This document shows, piece by piece, positions 7,311 to 14,419 of a stretch of 15,048 nucleotides of DNA (the stretch's first letter is position 1; the number at the start of each line of letters is the position of its first letter). The position numbers and the translations under genes are program-made. The DNA comes from Gammaproteobacteria bacterium UBA2955 (GTDB lineage: Bacteria > Pseudomonadota > Gammaproteobacteria > Pseudomonadales > Azotimanducaceae): positions 1-15,048 of the forward strand of contig DEBN01000052.1 of the NCBI GenBank assembly GCA_002348825.1, written 5' to 3'. The notes beneath the pieces were generated by a model, which did no database searches, was not told where the DNA came from, and saw only the letters and a program-made list of their open reading frames with translations.

Positions 7311-8522
7311 ATGACAGCTATCGCCATCGAGCTTCCAGAAGAGGTAAGGGTCGCCAGAGACGGCATCGTCGCGTTTGCGGAGCAAGAGGTGATGCCGCGG
7401 CACGCTCAGTGCGCTGACCTGTTCGAAGATCCGACACGTCTGTACAACAGCGAAGGCCGATTCTCTGATGAATTAGTCGAACTCATAACCGAAGTGCGAA
7501 CGGCCTCCGCAGCAGCAGGCTTTTTTTCCATGTGCGTGCCGCAGCCTTTGGGCGGTGCGGGCCTGAGCCATCTTGCTTACTACGTTGCCTGGGAGGCTCT
7601 GTTTCACCAATGCGGCCCGAAAAACTGGTTGATGCTCTACGCCCTGGCGCACTGGGCGTTCGGCCCTAGTAAATTGTTGGAGCAGATCAGCGAGCGCGCC
7701 CAAACAGAGTACCTACCCGATCTGATCGCCGGTAGGAAATCCATGTGCTTCGGCCTAACCGAGCCAGATGCCGGTTCCGACGCCAGTCGGCTGCAGACCA
7801 AAGCCATAGCGGACGGACAGGGATGGAGAATTTCTGGCAGGAAAATATGGACGACTAACGCACCCATCGCCGACTACTGCATTGTGTTTGCCAAAATGGA
7901 TGAGGGTATCACCGCATTTATGATTCCCACCGACAGCGATGGTTTCCTGATCCAGAGAATTATCAAACTGTTCGGGCATATCGGCGGTGACGAAGCGGAA
8001 ATCGCGCTAAGCGACGTCTATGTCGAACCTTGGCAAGTGGTAGGAGAGATCGGTAAGGGCTTCAATGCGGCCCTATACGGGGTATCCCTGGGCAGGATTT
8101 ATAACTCCGCGAGATCAGTAGGCTATGGGCGCTGGGCGCTTGAAGCCGCCGTTGAATTTTCCAAAATTCGCAACGCCTTCGGACAACCGATATCTGAATA
8201 CCAAGGCGTAACGTTCCCACTTGCCGATTCTGCAATGGACTTGCACGCCGCCCATTTAATGGGGATTAACGCCGCCATGTTGCTCGACGCAGGCGAACCT
8301 GCGATCAAAGAGCTCTCAATGACTAAGGCGTTTTCGGTACAAAAGGGCCTTGCCGCAGTAGATCGAGCGATTCAAACACACGGCGCAATGGGTTTTACCA
8401 ACGAACTCGGCCTCACCGAGGCATGGCAGGCGCTGCGTGTGGTCAATGTCGCTGATGGCACGAACGAAATCTTGAAGAAGACCATCGCCCAACGCTTGCA
8501 GAAGGGCGACGTCGCGCTATAA
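7311..8522 (+). CDS. Acyl-CoA dehydrogenase family protein
   Basis: 403-residue FAD-dependent acyl-CoA dehydrogenase, forming a trans-2,3 double bond in an acyl-CoA thioester and passing electrons to ETF in the cytoplasm. Family blocks are present in order: the N-terminal helical domain (1-140), L-T-E-P-D-A-G-S-D at 149-157 (FAD/substrate contact), K-I-W-T-T-N at 178-183, and F-G-Q-P-I-S-E-Y-Q at 290-298. The C-terminal G-A-M-G-F (358-362) and A-D-G-T-N-E-I (381-387) segments follow. At the position of the MCAD catalytic Glu there is Asp382, as in several ACAD10/11-like members. Length is normal. ATG 7311 follows AAGGAGTG. It is the second rightward gene, and its 176-bp upstream gap holds a possible promoter and inverted repeat, so it may be transcribed separately as well. 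The substrate may be a branched or cyclic acyl-CoA (inference). Confidence 0.9.
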   Translation: MTAIAIELPEEVRVARDGIVAFAEQEVMPRHAQCADLFEDPTRLYNSEGRFSDELVELITEVRTASAAAGFFSMCVPQPLGGAGLSHLAYYVAWEALFHQCGPKNWLMLYALAHWAFGPSKLLEQISERAQTEYLPDLIAGRKSMCFGLTEPDAGSDASRLQTKAIADGQGWRISGRKIWTTNAPIADYCIVFAKMDEGITAFMIPTDSDGFLIQRIIKLFGHIGGDEAEIALSDVYVEPWQVVGEIGKGFNAALYGVSLGRIYNSARSVGYGRWALEAAVEFSKIRNAFGQPISEYQGVTFPLADSAMDLHAAHLMGINAAMLLDAGEPAIKELSMTKAFSVQKGLAAVDRAIQTHGAMGFTNELGLTEAWQALRVVNVADGTNEILKKTIAQRLQKGDVAL

Positions 8523-8723
8523 CCCGCGACGCATTAACCAACGTTCGCCCAGCAACACTGCTGCGTCATAGTGGGCTTAGTAGAAGCAGCGGCCGCACGT
8601 CTATGCTCTGCGGATCGAGGCGCAGATCGAGCAAAAAATACCGCGTTTTAGCGCGTCAAGAGACTTGCCACGAGGTCACGAAATGCGTTTACTGCTCGTA
8701 AAGTTATTCGCGGTAGTAAAAGC

Positions 8724-9011
8724 ATGGACGCCAAAGCACTGATTCTGGAAATTTTTCGCGAGGCCGATTTCATCAGCGAAACGCTTAACCAAAGATCCAG
8801 CGAGGATGCTAAAGATCAGCCGCCAGAGCTGCGATCCGCCAGCGCCATAAAGAAAGCCTGCGGAGCATTTCTCAACGGGCAGGATCCAACGCCTCACATC
8901 GACGGTTTTCAACGCAAGGAGCTTGAACTAAACAGCTGCGAGGAAATGGAGATCTGGGGCAAGTTTACCCCACCACCGCAATTCATTACCTACGACGACG
9001 AGCCGGCATAA
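8724..9011 (+). CDS. Hypothetical protein, 95 residues
   Basis: I do not recognise this protein. It is 95 residues, acidic, with no membrane segment or signal peptide. An amphipathic helix-like start (residues 3-20) leads into an Asp/Glu/Gln-rich linker (about 25-36). A segment with two Cys (46 and 73) follows, then a Pro-rich, aromatic tail ending P-P-P-Q-F-I-T-Y-D-D-E. The frame stays open upstream to a TAG at 8649 but has no other usual start codon, so ATG 8724 is the only candidate. The ribosome site is weak. It ends three bases before the convergent Lrp-type gene, and that tight packing supports it being real. A 201-bp gap separates it from the acyl-CoA dehydrogenase, so membership in that operon is unclear. 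Confidence 0.55.
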   Translation: MDAKALILEIFREADFISETLNQRSSEDAKDQPPELRSASAIKKACGAFLNGQDPTPHIDGFQRKELELNSCEEMEIWGKFTPPPQFITYDDEPA

Positions 9012-9014
9012 ATC

Positions 9015-9470
9015 TCATATCGGCAATGCCGTCGTTGATTTAATGCGCTCCATGGCGAAAGAGGACGATACGTCACTGAGCGGGGCTATTTTGATGATCC
9101 GCTTGTACACCAAGTCGTAATCGGCCACGTCTTTTGCCAAGATTTTTAACAGATAATCGTACTGGCCACTGAGCCGATAAAATTCCACAACCTCATCAAT
9201 CTTACTGATGCCCTCTGAGAACGTCTGCAGCCATTGGTCGTTATGCTCATTAGTGCGCACCGAAACGAAAGCGGTCAACCCGAAACCAAACTTCTCGGGC
9301 TGCAAAATCGCAACCTGACGATCTATAGCTTCATCCTGTAGACGCTTGACCCGCCGCCAGCAAGCGTTGATCGATAAACCGATCTGCGCTGCTAAGTCCG
9401 CAACGGCGCTGGTGCAGTCGCGCTGTAACACCCTGAGTATGCGCAAATCCTTTTGATCTAATTTCTGCAT
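9015..9470 (-). CDS. Lrp/AsnC-family transcriptional regulator
   Basis: 151-residue DNA-binding regulator. Residues about 3-50 form the winged helix-turn-helix, with L-D-x-x-D-x-x-I-L and the recognition-helix segment C-W-R-R-V-K-R-L. Residues about 63-140 form the RAM ligand-binding domain, with S-G-Q-Y-D-Y-L-L-K-I-L at its core. Such proteins assemble as dimers to octamers and often sense amino acids or related metabolites. ATG 9470 is preferred; a TTG two codons earlier is less likely and neither has a strong SD. The gene is divergent from the DUF6356 gene across an AT-rich gap, so autoregulation and control of that neighbour are the simplest inference. Control of the catabolic locus to the left is possible but unsupported. 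Length is normal for the family. Confidence 0.92.
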   Translation of the reverse strand: MQKLDQKDLRILRVLQRDCTSAVADLAAQIGLSINACWRRVKRLQDEAIDRQVAILQPEKFGFGLTAFVSVRTNEHNDQWLQTFSEGISKIDEVVEFYRLSGQYDYLLKILAKDVADYDLVYKRIIKIAPLSDVSSSFAMERIKSTTALPI

Positions 9471-9473
9471 TTT

Positions 9474-9498
9474 CAATCAAATTTTGTGGAAAATATTG
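9474..9498. promoter_or_regulatory. AT-rich imperfect inverted repeat, possible Lrp-type operator
   Basis: ATTTT (9481-9485), spacer GTGG, and AAAAT (9490-9494) form a perfect short inverted repeat, flanked outside by CAAT (9474-9477) and ATTG (9495-9498). It abuts the regulator's start codon within an AT-rich intergenic region, as autoregulatory Lrp/AsnC sites often do. Composition alone could produce it. Confidence 0.35.
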
Positions 9499-9575
9499 CA
9501 ACATAGTAGCTATTTTTTACATTTTTTGAGAACAATTTAGCGTAATCAACGTTTATTCTCACACTAACAATTATT

Positions 9576-9851
9576 ATGTGCACAGCCATGTATAAGTTTT
9601 TCTACCACGCCCTGTTCGCGCACCCTGCCGCAGTTGACGAGACCTACATGCAACATTTCATTGCTGCGTCTCGATTTGGTGCACGCTTACTCCTCACCGC
9701 AGGCGCCTGTTTTGTGCACGCGTTAGTGCCGTGCTTGTTCACACGCAAAGCATCGGACATGTTGCATCGATTACACGACGACATGTATACCCACCGCTCA
9801 GCCAAACTGCATGACGAACTGCCGTTTCACACGGATGAACCGCCGGCCTGA
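9576..9851 (+). CDS. DUF6356-family small protein
   Basis: 91 residues (87 if the second ATG at 9588 is used; neither has an SD). I recognise the DUF6356 pattern from memory: F-x-x-H-P near 13-17, then E-T-Y-x-x-H at 22-27. A hydrophobic stretch follows (about 33-55, A-R-L-L-L-T-A-G-A-C-F-V-H-A-L-V-P), with H48-A-L-V-P-C-L-F and S-D-M-L-H-R-L-H-D-D-M. A short charged tail ends the protein. The single hydrophobic helix suggests membrane association. Members are sometimes annotated as capsule biosynthesis proteins on weak grounds; function is unknown. It is divergent from the Lrp/AsnC gene, which may regulate it. 113 bp separate it from the next gene, with no clear terminator between. Confidence 0.7.
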   Translation: MCTAMYKFFYHALFAHPAAVDETYMQHFIAASRFGARLLLTAGACFVHALVPCLFTRKASDMLHRLHDDMYTHRSAKLHDELPFHTDEPPA

Positions 9852-9964
9852 GCATAAAAATACCGCAACGACCTCATTGTTGGCGCGGCGCATTGCCCAT
9901 TCCTTGGGCCTTTGAGCTAACCTAAGCGGGCACTTTATCGAGCTCGGCTTTGCCGGTTAACTTT

Positions 9965-11398
9965 ATGAATTCGATCCTTTACTACGCCTTTAGCGCGGCG
10001 ATTTTTTCCACAGCGATCAATGTCGTGGCGCAGGAACCCAACATTGATAACGCGTTATCGAAGGCTTTTAGCAGTGATCAGCGCTACATCAGCTGGCGCG
10101 AGCATATTATCGATGACCCAATGACGGCCGGAGAACCCTTTAACGGTAGCGACGGGTTGGTCATGGCCGATCTGGATTTGGATGGGTTCGTCGACATCGT
10201 TTCGGTCCACGAATCGGACTCGGGCTATGACTCCGCAATCCACGACGTCGATCTCGAAGTGCCTCTGGAAGGTCATGTGCGGATAGCTTTCGCCACGCCG
10301 GACCCAGACCGGTGGACCAACATCACGCTTGCTGAGGGTTCCGAAGTGGCTGCGCCAGAAGACGCCGCGATCGCGGACGTCAATAACGACGGCTTTCCCG
10401 ATGTATTGGTCGCCGCCGAACTTGGACATTTAATTTATTTGCAAAACCCAGGCAAAAACGCACGCTCCAAAGCTTGGCCTCGGCTTATCTTACCCATGAC
10501 CAAAAATCAGGGATCTTATCTGCGGGTGTTTTTCGCTGACTTCAACAACGATGGCCAAGTAGAGGCAACCACAGCGAATAAAGGGGCTCAGCGGCCAGGG
10601 CCAGAGGACTACGCGCGCTCGACCCCCGTTTCACTGCTGCAAGTGAAGGGCGATCCATTAGCCGTCGATGGCTGGCGACAGACTATATTGGGACGCTACA
10701 GCGTCCCGCAAAACGCAGAGCCTGTGGATTTAGATCAGGACGGCGATGCCGACATCATCATAGGTAGTCGCGGTGAACAGCGCATCGCCTGGTTTGAAAA
10801 CGTCGGCAAAAATGGCGATCTAAACTTCCGCGAGCATGCCATCGGCATTATCGGCGCACAAATTTCCGGATTCAATCTCGCCTATGCCGACATTAATAAA
10901 GATCGACGACTGGACATCATAGGCGCGTCGACCGAGGCGCTGTATTGGCTAGAGCAGCCAGCCTCCATTTATGACGGTTGGTTGGCACATAGGATCGGTA
11001 CGTTTATGCCTGACAGCATTACCGGTCTGGTCGCCGCGGACATTAATCAAGACGGTCATCTGGATATTATGGCCGGCAGCTATAGCCGCGGCACCCGCAC
11101 CGCGGAGGCCGACGCAAAGGTCGACGACCCATTGGGTCGTCTAGGTTGGTTCGAAAACCCTGGAGCACTTAAAGGAGACTGGATCCGTCACGACATATCG
11201 CGTCGCAAACGCGGCATGTTCGACAAATTCATCGCTCGCGACATGGATGCTGACGGCGACATCGACTTTGTCGGTACCCGCGGTAACAGCGGTCAGTTGG
11301 ACGGCGTGTTTTGGTTGGAGCAGATACGCACCGCCAAGCCGCAAAGGGCATTCACCGCAGCCAGAGAAAACGACAGCGAGCGCATGCCACTGCCTTAA
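9965..11398 (+). CDS. Exported FG-GAP/VCBS-repeat protein, predicted seven-bladed propeller
   Basis: 477 residues. Residues 1-22 form a signal peptide (hydrophobic core, then V-V-A before Q-E), so the protein is exported to the periplasm or beyond. Seven calcium-loop motifs of the D-x-[DN]-x-D-G kind start at about residues 69, 138, 192, 255, 309, 359 and 426. Each is followed by a short hydrophobic strand (for example D-I-V-S-V and D-I-M-A-G). The fifth has R in place of G. Spacing of about 50-70 residues fits one blade per motif, as in integrin-like beta propellers. W-F-E-N and W-L-E-Q segments recur near 276, 328, 395 and 450. ATG 9965 is chosen over TTG 9950 because it gives a standard signal peptide; no SD is evident. 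A role in surface binding or protein-ligand interaction is inferred. It converges on the TonB-dependent receptor gene at a shared terminator. Confidence 0.85.
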   Translation: MNSILYYAFSAAIFSTAINVVAQEPNIDNALSKAFSSDQRYISWREHIIDDPMTAGEPFNGSDGLVMADLDLDGFVDIVSVHESDSGYDSAIHDVDLEVPLEGHVRIAFATPDPDRWTNITLAEGSEVAAPEDAAIADVNNDGFPDVLVAAELGHLIYLQNPGKNARSKAWPRLILPMTKNQGSYLRVFFADFNNDGQVEATTANKGAQRPGPEDYARSTPVSLLQVKGDPLAVDGWRQTILGRYSVPQNAEPVDLDQDGDADIIIGSRGEQRIAWFENVGKNGDLNFREHAIGIIGAQISGFNLAYADINKDRRLDIIGASTEALYWLEQPASIYDGWLAHRIGTFMPDSITGLVAADINQDGHLDIMAGSYSRGTRTAEADAKVDDPLGRLGWFENPGALKGDWIRHDISRRKRGMFDKFIARDMDADGDIDFVGTRGNSGQLDGVFWLEQIRTAKPQRAFTAARENDSERMPLP

Positions 11399-11409
11399 AC
11401 CGCGCGCAT

Positions 11410-11437
11410 AAAAAAAGCGGGCCGAAGCCCGCTTTGT
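11410..11437. terminator. Bidirectional intrinsic terminator between converging genes
   Basis: AAAGCGGGC (11414-11422) and GCCCGCTTT (11427-11435) form a perfect nine-base-pair stem with a CGAA loop (UUCG type on the minus strand). On the minus strand the stem runs into seven U residues, a strong terminator. On the plus strand it ends in UUUGUC, weaker but plausible. It serves the FG-GAP gene and the receptor gene ends. Confidence 0.92.
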
Positions 11438-11457
11438 CTAGTCGATTAAAGCTGCCT

Positions 11458-14013
11458 TTAAAAGTTATAGCTTAGACGACCGTAGTAGAAGCTGCCGTTG
11501 AAACCAAACGGCGTGAACTGACTGGACGGCAGTCCAAGAATGCTCGCAGGGGTACCACCACACTTGTTAGTGGAACAACCGCGTTCATCGTTGACATTAC
11601 GCATTCCGACCGTAGCCGAAAGGTCCTGGCTCACATCGTACCCTGCTTCCAAATCCAACAAGGTGGCGCTATCAAACTCACCGCCCGCCTCATTGTCATA
11701 GTACGAGCCAAAGAAGCTGAGACGCGCTAACACGCGCAGCTGTCCCATGTCATGCTTACCCGTTATATTCCAACGCGTTCCGGGCACACCGTCCTGGATG
11801 AGGAGCTTCCGGCTGTCGCCTAGCAAGGTCCTGTTGCGGTCGGTCACTTCGGTATCTGTTGAATTGAATGCCACCGACCAGTTGGTCACGCCATTCATCC
11901 ACTCGGTTTCCGTGCTCAAGACAACGTCTATACCAGAAGTGCTGGTATCGAACGCATCGGTGAAGAAACGGAACTGCGAGATGTCTGAAGCGTCAATCCC
12001 CTGACCGGCAAGCGTGGCCAGATCATCAGCTGTCAACGTAAAGTCGCTGGACAAGCTCAACCGATCATCAACGTCAATGTTGAAGTAATCGACAGTGAGC
12101 TCGAATGCGCCGAAGGTTGCATAAGCGCCTAGGGTAAAGTTGCTGGATTTTTCTGGCCCAAGACCGGCACCACCGCGAAGCACAGCCGCAGGACTCGTCG
12201 ACGGGATAACGCCTTGGTTAGTCAAAACGCCGCCGATGATCTGGGTAGATATGTTTGCCGCATTTGACTGACCCGGAGTTGGCGCTTTAAAGCCAGAGCT
12301 GACTGTAGCGCGAATACCCAAGCTTTCGTTTATCGCGTAGTTACCACCCACGCGGTAGTTCGTCGTGGTGCCAAAATCATCAAAGTCTTCATAGCGCAGC
12401 GCTAGAGCCAACAATAATTGATCTGAGGCCGCTAATTCCAGATCGGCATACAGGGCCGTATTTTGGCGCTCCCAGCTGCCGGCAATGGCTGGCGAGAATC
12501 CGGGGAAACCGTTAGTCGATGTGCTGAATCCCTGAGTTCCCAGGCCGCCATCAATGTAAGACTCCTCTTGACCCGCGCCAATCGAGAATTCCTCCGTTCG
12601 AACTTCACCACCGAAGGCGAGGTTCATACGGTCAGACAATGGCATGGAGAAGTCAGCATTGAAGCTGGTATCGCTTTGCTCGTAATAGCCCGGGTCGAAG
12701 TTACGCGGCGTCATCGGGCCAAGACTGGCATTAACGGTGTTATTGATAAAGAAGTCGGCTTTGTTATTGCCGCTATAGGTGCTAACGCTCCAGATCAGGC
12801 CCGAATCAAGCTCACCGCGAAGACCCAATAAAATAGCCGAATCGGTTACTTCGCCGCCGAAGTTCGGAGTGAAGCCGCCGGTGATCATTTCTTGGAAGCT
12901 AAAACAGTTTGGATCCGCCTGTACCGCTGCCATGGCAGTCGCGTCAGGAGTTAAACCATCCATGGCTACCGTTGGGCAGCTTACACCGTCACCCGCAGAC
13001 AGCGCTTTGTACGCGCTGTTATCCTGACCAACAGGGCCGGGAGTGAGGTCGCCGATAAGTAAAGTTGCGCCGCCATCACCACTGTATACGCCACCTCTGT
13101 TGGTCGGGTTTCTGTAATAGAAACCGCCCGTGACAGTCTTGCTGTTGAAGTTGGCGTTGCCAAAAAACTCCATATTGTCCGCTAGATCAGCGCCAAAGTT
13201 AGCCCATAACTTATAGTCGTCTTCGACTTCAGGCGTACCCCAAATCTGTGCAGGATTGTTAACGTTCTGGTATCCCGCTGCGATTAGAGCCGCCGCGTCG
13301 GCACGCTGAACCGAGCGATCGGTCGCATCAGCACCGCCCCATTCTGCCGTGAGGTTGACGAAGCCATTCTCGCCAATCGCGAAGCCCTTATTGGCCGCAA
13401 AAACGGTTGTAGTGCCGTCGCCTTCACTGTATTGACCGTACTTCACTTCAAAAACGCCGTCGCTCGGCGAATCTTTCAGATTGAAGTTGATCACGCCAGC
13501 AATAGCGTCAGACCCGTATTGCGCCGCAGCACCATCTCGCAGCACTTCAACGCTGCGAAGCGCAAGCGCAGGGATAGCCGCAATATCGGCCCCCTGAGAA
13601 CCATCCGCCAAGCCGTTACCCAGCCAGGTGATGACCGCTGCACGATGACGTCGTTGACCGTTGACCATCACCAATGTGTGATCGGGCGCCAACCCGCGAA
13701 GATTAGCTGGGCGCACTAGCGTCGCGGCATCACTGATCGGCTGATCATTAACGTTGAACGAAGGCACGAGATTACGCAGCAAATTACTAGTATCTATGCC
13801 GCCTTGATTCATAAAATCATCACCGGTTACAACGTCCACAGGCGCTGTTGAATCGGTAGTTGAACGAGCTTTAGTACGCGTACCGATGGTAACGACTTCT
13901 TCGATCAGGTCCGCATCGGCTTGAGCCATTTCGGCATGCACCGATGTCCCAGTCGCCAGAACCGTTAGCATCAGCGAAACTGCCAAAGCTATAGCATGTT
14001 GGATAGTTTTCAA
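11458..14013 (-). CDS. TonB-dependent outer-membrane receptor
   Basis: 851-residue outer-membrane beta-barrel importer driven by TonB-ExbB-ExbD. Signal peptide is residues 1-27 (M-K-T-I start, hydrophobic core, V-H-A before E). A TonB-box-like E-E-V-V-T-I-G-T-R lies at 38-46. The plug (about 56-182) contains L-R-G-L, V-N-G-Q-R-R-H at 117-123 and the Y-G-S-D-A-I-A-G-V-I-N-F block at 166-177. A 22-strand barrel is expected after it, and the chain ends S-Y-N-F with a terminal Phe. An N-D-E-R-G-C and N-K-C-G pair near the C-terminus could form a disulfide. The start is TTG 14013, with GGAG seven bases upstream; the longer frame from TTG 14052 would add 13 residues ahead of a normal signal sequence and lacks such a site. 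Substrate is unknown; no heme-binding FRAP/NPNL-type block was seen. Its leader holds a candidate attenuator. Confidence 0.95.
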   Translation of the reverse strand: MKTIQHAIALAVSLMLTVLATGTSVHAEMAQADADLIEEVVTIGTRTKARSTTDSTAPVDVVTGDDFMNQGGIDTSNLLRNLVPSFNVNDQPISDAATLVRPANLRGLAPDHTLVMVNGQRRHRAAVITWLGNGLADGSQGADIAAIPALALRSVEVLRDGAAAQYGSDAIAGVINFNLKDSPSDGVFEVKYGQYSEGDGTTTVFAANKGFAIGENGFVNLTAEWGGADATDRSVQRADAAALIAAGYQNVNNPAQIWGTPEVEDDYKLWANFGADLADNMEFFGNANFNSKTVTGGFYYRNPTNRGGVYSGDGGATLLIGDLTPGPVGQDNSAYKALSAGDGVSCPTVAMDGLTPDATAMAAVQADPNCFSFQEMITGGFTPNFGGEVTDSAILLGLRGELDSGLIWSVSTYSGNNKADFFINNTVNASLGPMTPRNFDPGYYEQSDTSFNADFSMPLSDRMNLAFGGEVRTEEFSIGAGQEESYIDGGLGTQGFSTSTNGFPGFSPAIAGSWERQNTALYADLELAASDQLLLALALRYEDFDDFGTTTNYRVGGNYAINESLGIRATVSSGFKAPTPGQSNAANISTQIIGGVLTNQGVIPSTSPAAVLRGGAGLGPEKSSNFTLGAYATFGAFELTVDYFNIDVDDRLSLSSDFTLTADDLATLAGQGIDASDISQFRFFTDAFDTSTSGIDVVLSTETEWMNGVTNWSVAFNSTDTEVTDRNRTLLGDSRKLLIQDGVPGTRWNITGKHDMGQLRVLARLSFFGSYYDNEAGGEFDSATLLDLEAGYDVSQDLSATVGMRNVNDERGCSTNKCGGTPASILGLPSSQFTPFGFNGSFYYGRLSYNF

Positions 14014-14024
14014 CTCTCTTCTCC
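14014..14024 (-). promoter_or_regulatory. Ribosome binding site fixing the TTG start of the receptor
   Basis: GGAG (14024-14021) followed by AAGAGAG and TTG (14013) is an ideally spaced site. It resolves the start to TTG 14013, where the encoded protein begins with a canonical signal peptide. Confidence 0.8.
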
Positions 14025-14029
14025 ACTTT

Positions 14030-14083
14030 AAAAAAAATAGGCCCAAGCGCAATAACGTTGAAGACCAACGAGACCGCTCGGGC
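14030..14083 (-). terminator. Terminator-like hairpin plus U8 in the receptor leader (candidate attenuator)
   Basis: On the minus strand GCCCGAGCG (14083-14075) can pair with CGCTTGGGC (14049-14041) in nine pairs including one G-U. Inside it CGTTG (14070-14066) pairs with CAACG (14060-14056) around GTCTT. After the outer stem come CTA and eight Ts (14037-14030), just before the receptor's ribosome site. This resembles an intrinsic terminator in the leader. It could instead block read-through from the TerB-like gene upstream. Confidence 0.5.
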
Positions 14084-14088
14084 GTTGG
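14065..14088 (-). promoter_or_regulatory. Competing hairpin (candidate antiterminator) in the receptor leader
   Basis: CCAACG (14088-14083) pairs perfectly with CGTTGG (14070-14065), with a possible inner CCG/CGG pair in the loop. Forming it uses bases needed by both stems of the downstream terminator-like structure, so the two folds exclude each other. If transcription begins at about 14085 the first arm would be cut short, which weakens the model. Confidence 0.35.
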
Positions 14089-14091
14089 AGT

Positions 14092-14119
14092 ATTTTGGTG
14101 CGTCTAAGTAATTTGTAAA
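14092..14119 (-). promoter_or_regulatory. Putative promoter of the TonB-dependent receptor gene
   Basis: On the minus strand TTTACA (14119-14114, five of six -35 bases) and CAAAAT (14097-14092, four of six -10 bases) are 16 bp apart. This places transcription start near 14085, about 70 bases before the start codon. It fits the AT-rich character of 14090-14160 but is a visual match only. Confidence 0.4.
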
Positions 14120-14146
14120 CCAAAACTTAACATTTTGTTGCAAATT
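14110..14146. repeat. 37-bp imperfect inverted repeat overlapping receptor promoter
   Basis: AATTTG (14110-14115) and CAAATT (14141-14146) bound an imperfect palindrome whose arms continue with AA and AAAA matches around a central TTAA (one-base bulge and few mismatches). It overlaps the putative -35, where a regulator site is expected. The regulator is unknown. Confidence 0.45.
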
Positions 14147-14419
14147 GACATTATTTTCACGCTGGCGTGGTCGTTTCTAATGCATTTTGAAATACCCAAG
14201 AGCAACCCCCGCCAAAGTTGGGACGACTCTAGGAGCTCGGACTCGTCAATTTTCATCGGCAAACACACCGGGACCTAGCCAGCGGCGGGCCTTGGCCATC
14301 GAGTCCCTCTGTCGGCCGCTCATGGTGCGAAGCAATGCAAGACAAACGACTTTACTTACGCGCCACAGGCCAAACGCGTCGGCGATCAAGCGACAATATA
14401 TATCGCTCCGGATCAGGCC
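14147..14419. other. Non-coding gap between the receptor promoter region and the TerB-like gene
   Basis: With the leader features above, the receptor and the TerB-like gene are separated by 406 bp (14014-14419). In this remaining part I see no convincing gene, RNA or terminator. A short GCGA/TCGC inverted repeat with an AT-rich centre lies near 14389-14405, just past the TerB-like stop, but it has no U-tract. Confidence 0.5.

Noticed and set aside
8613..8631. Direct repeat of GATCGAG
   Set aside because: Seven bases repeated once; no array, no attachment-site context and no mobile gene nearby.
14104..14133. Possible nine-residue leader peptide (ATG to TAG, minus strand) before the receptor
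   Set aside because: It overlaps the putative -35 element, has no ribosome site and no run of a single amino acid as in classical attenuation.
13871..14143. 90-residue minus-strand frame crossing the receptor start
   Set aside because: It lies out of frame with the receptor signal peptide and through the leader hairpins; not a plausible gene.
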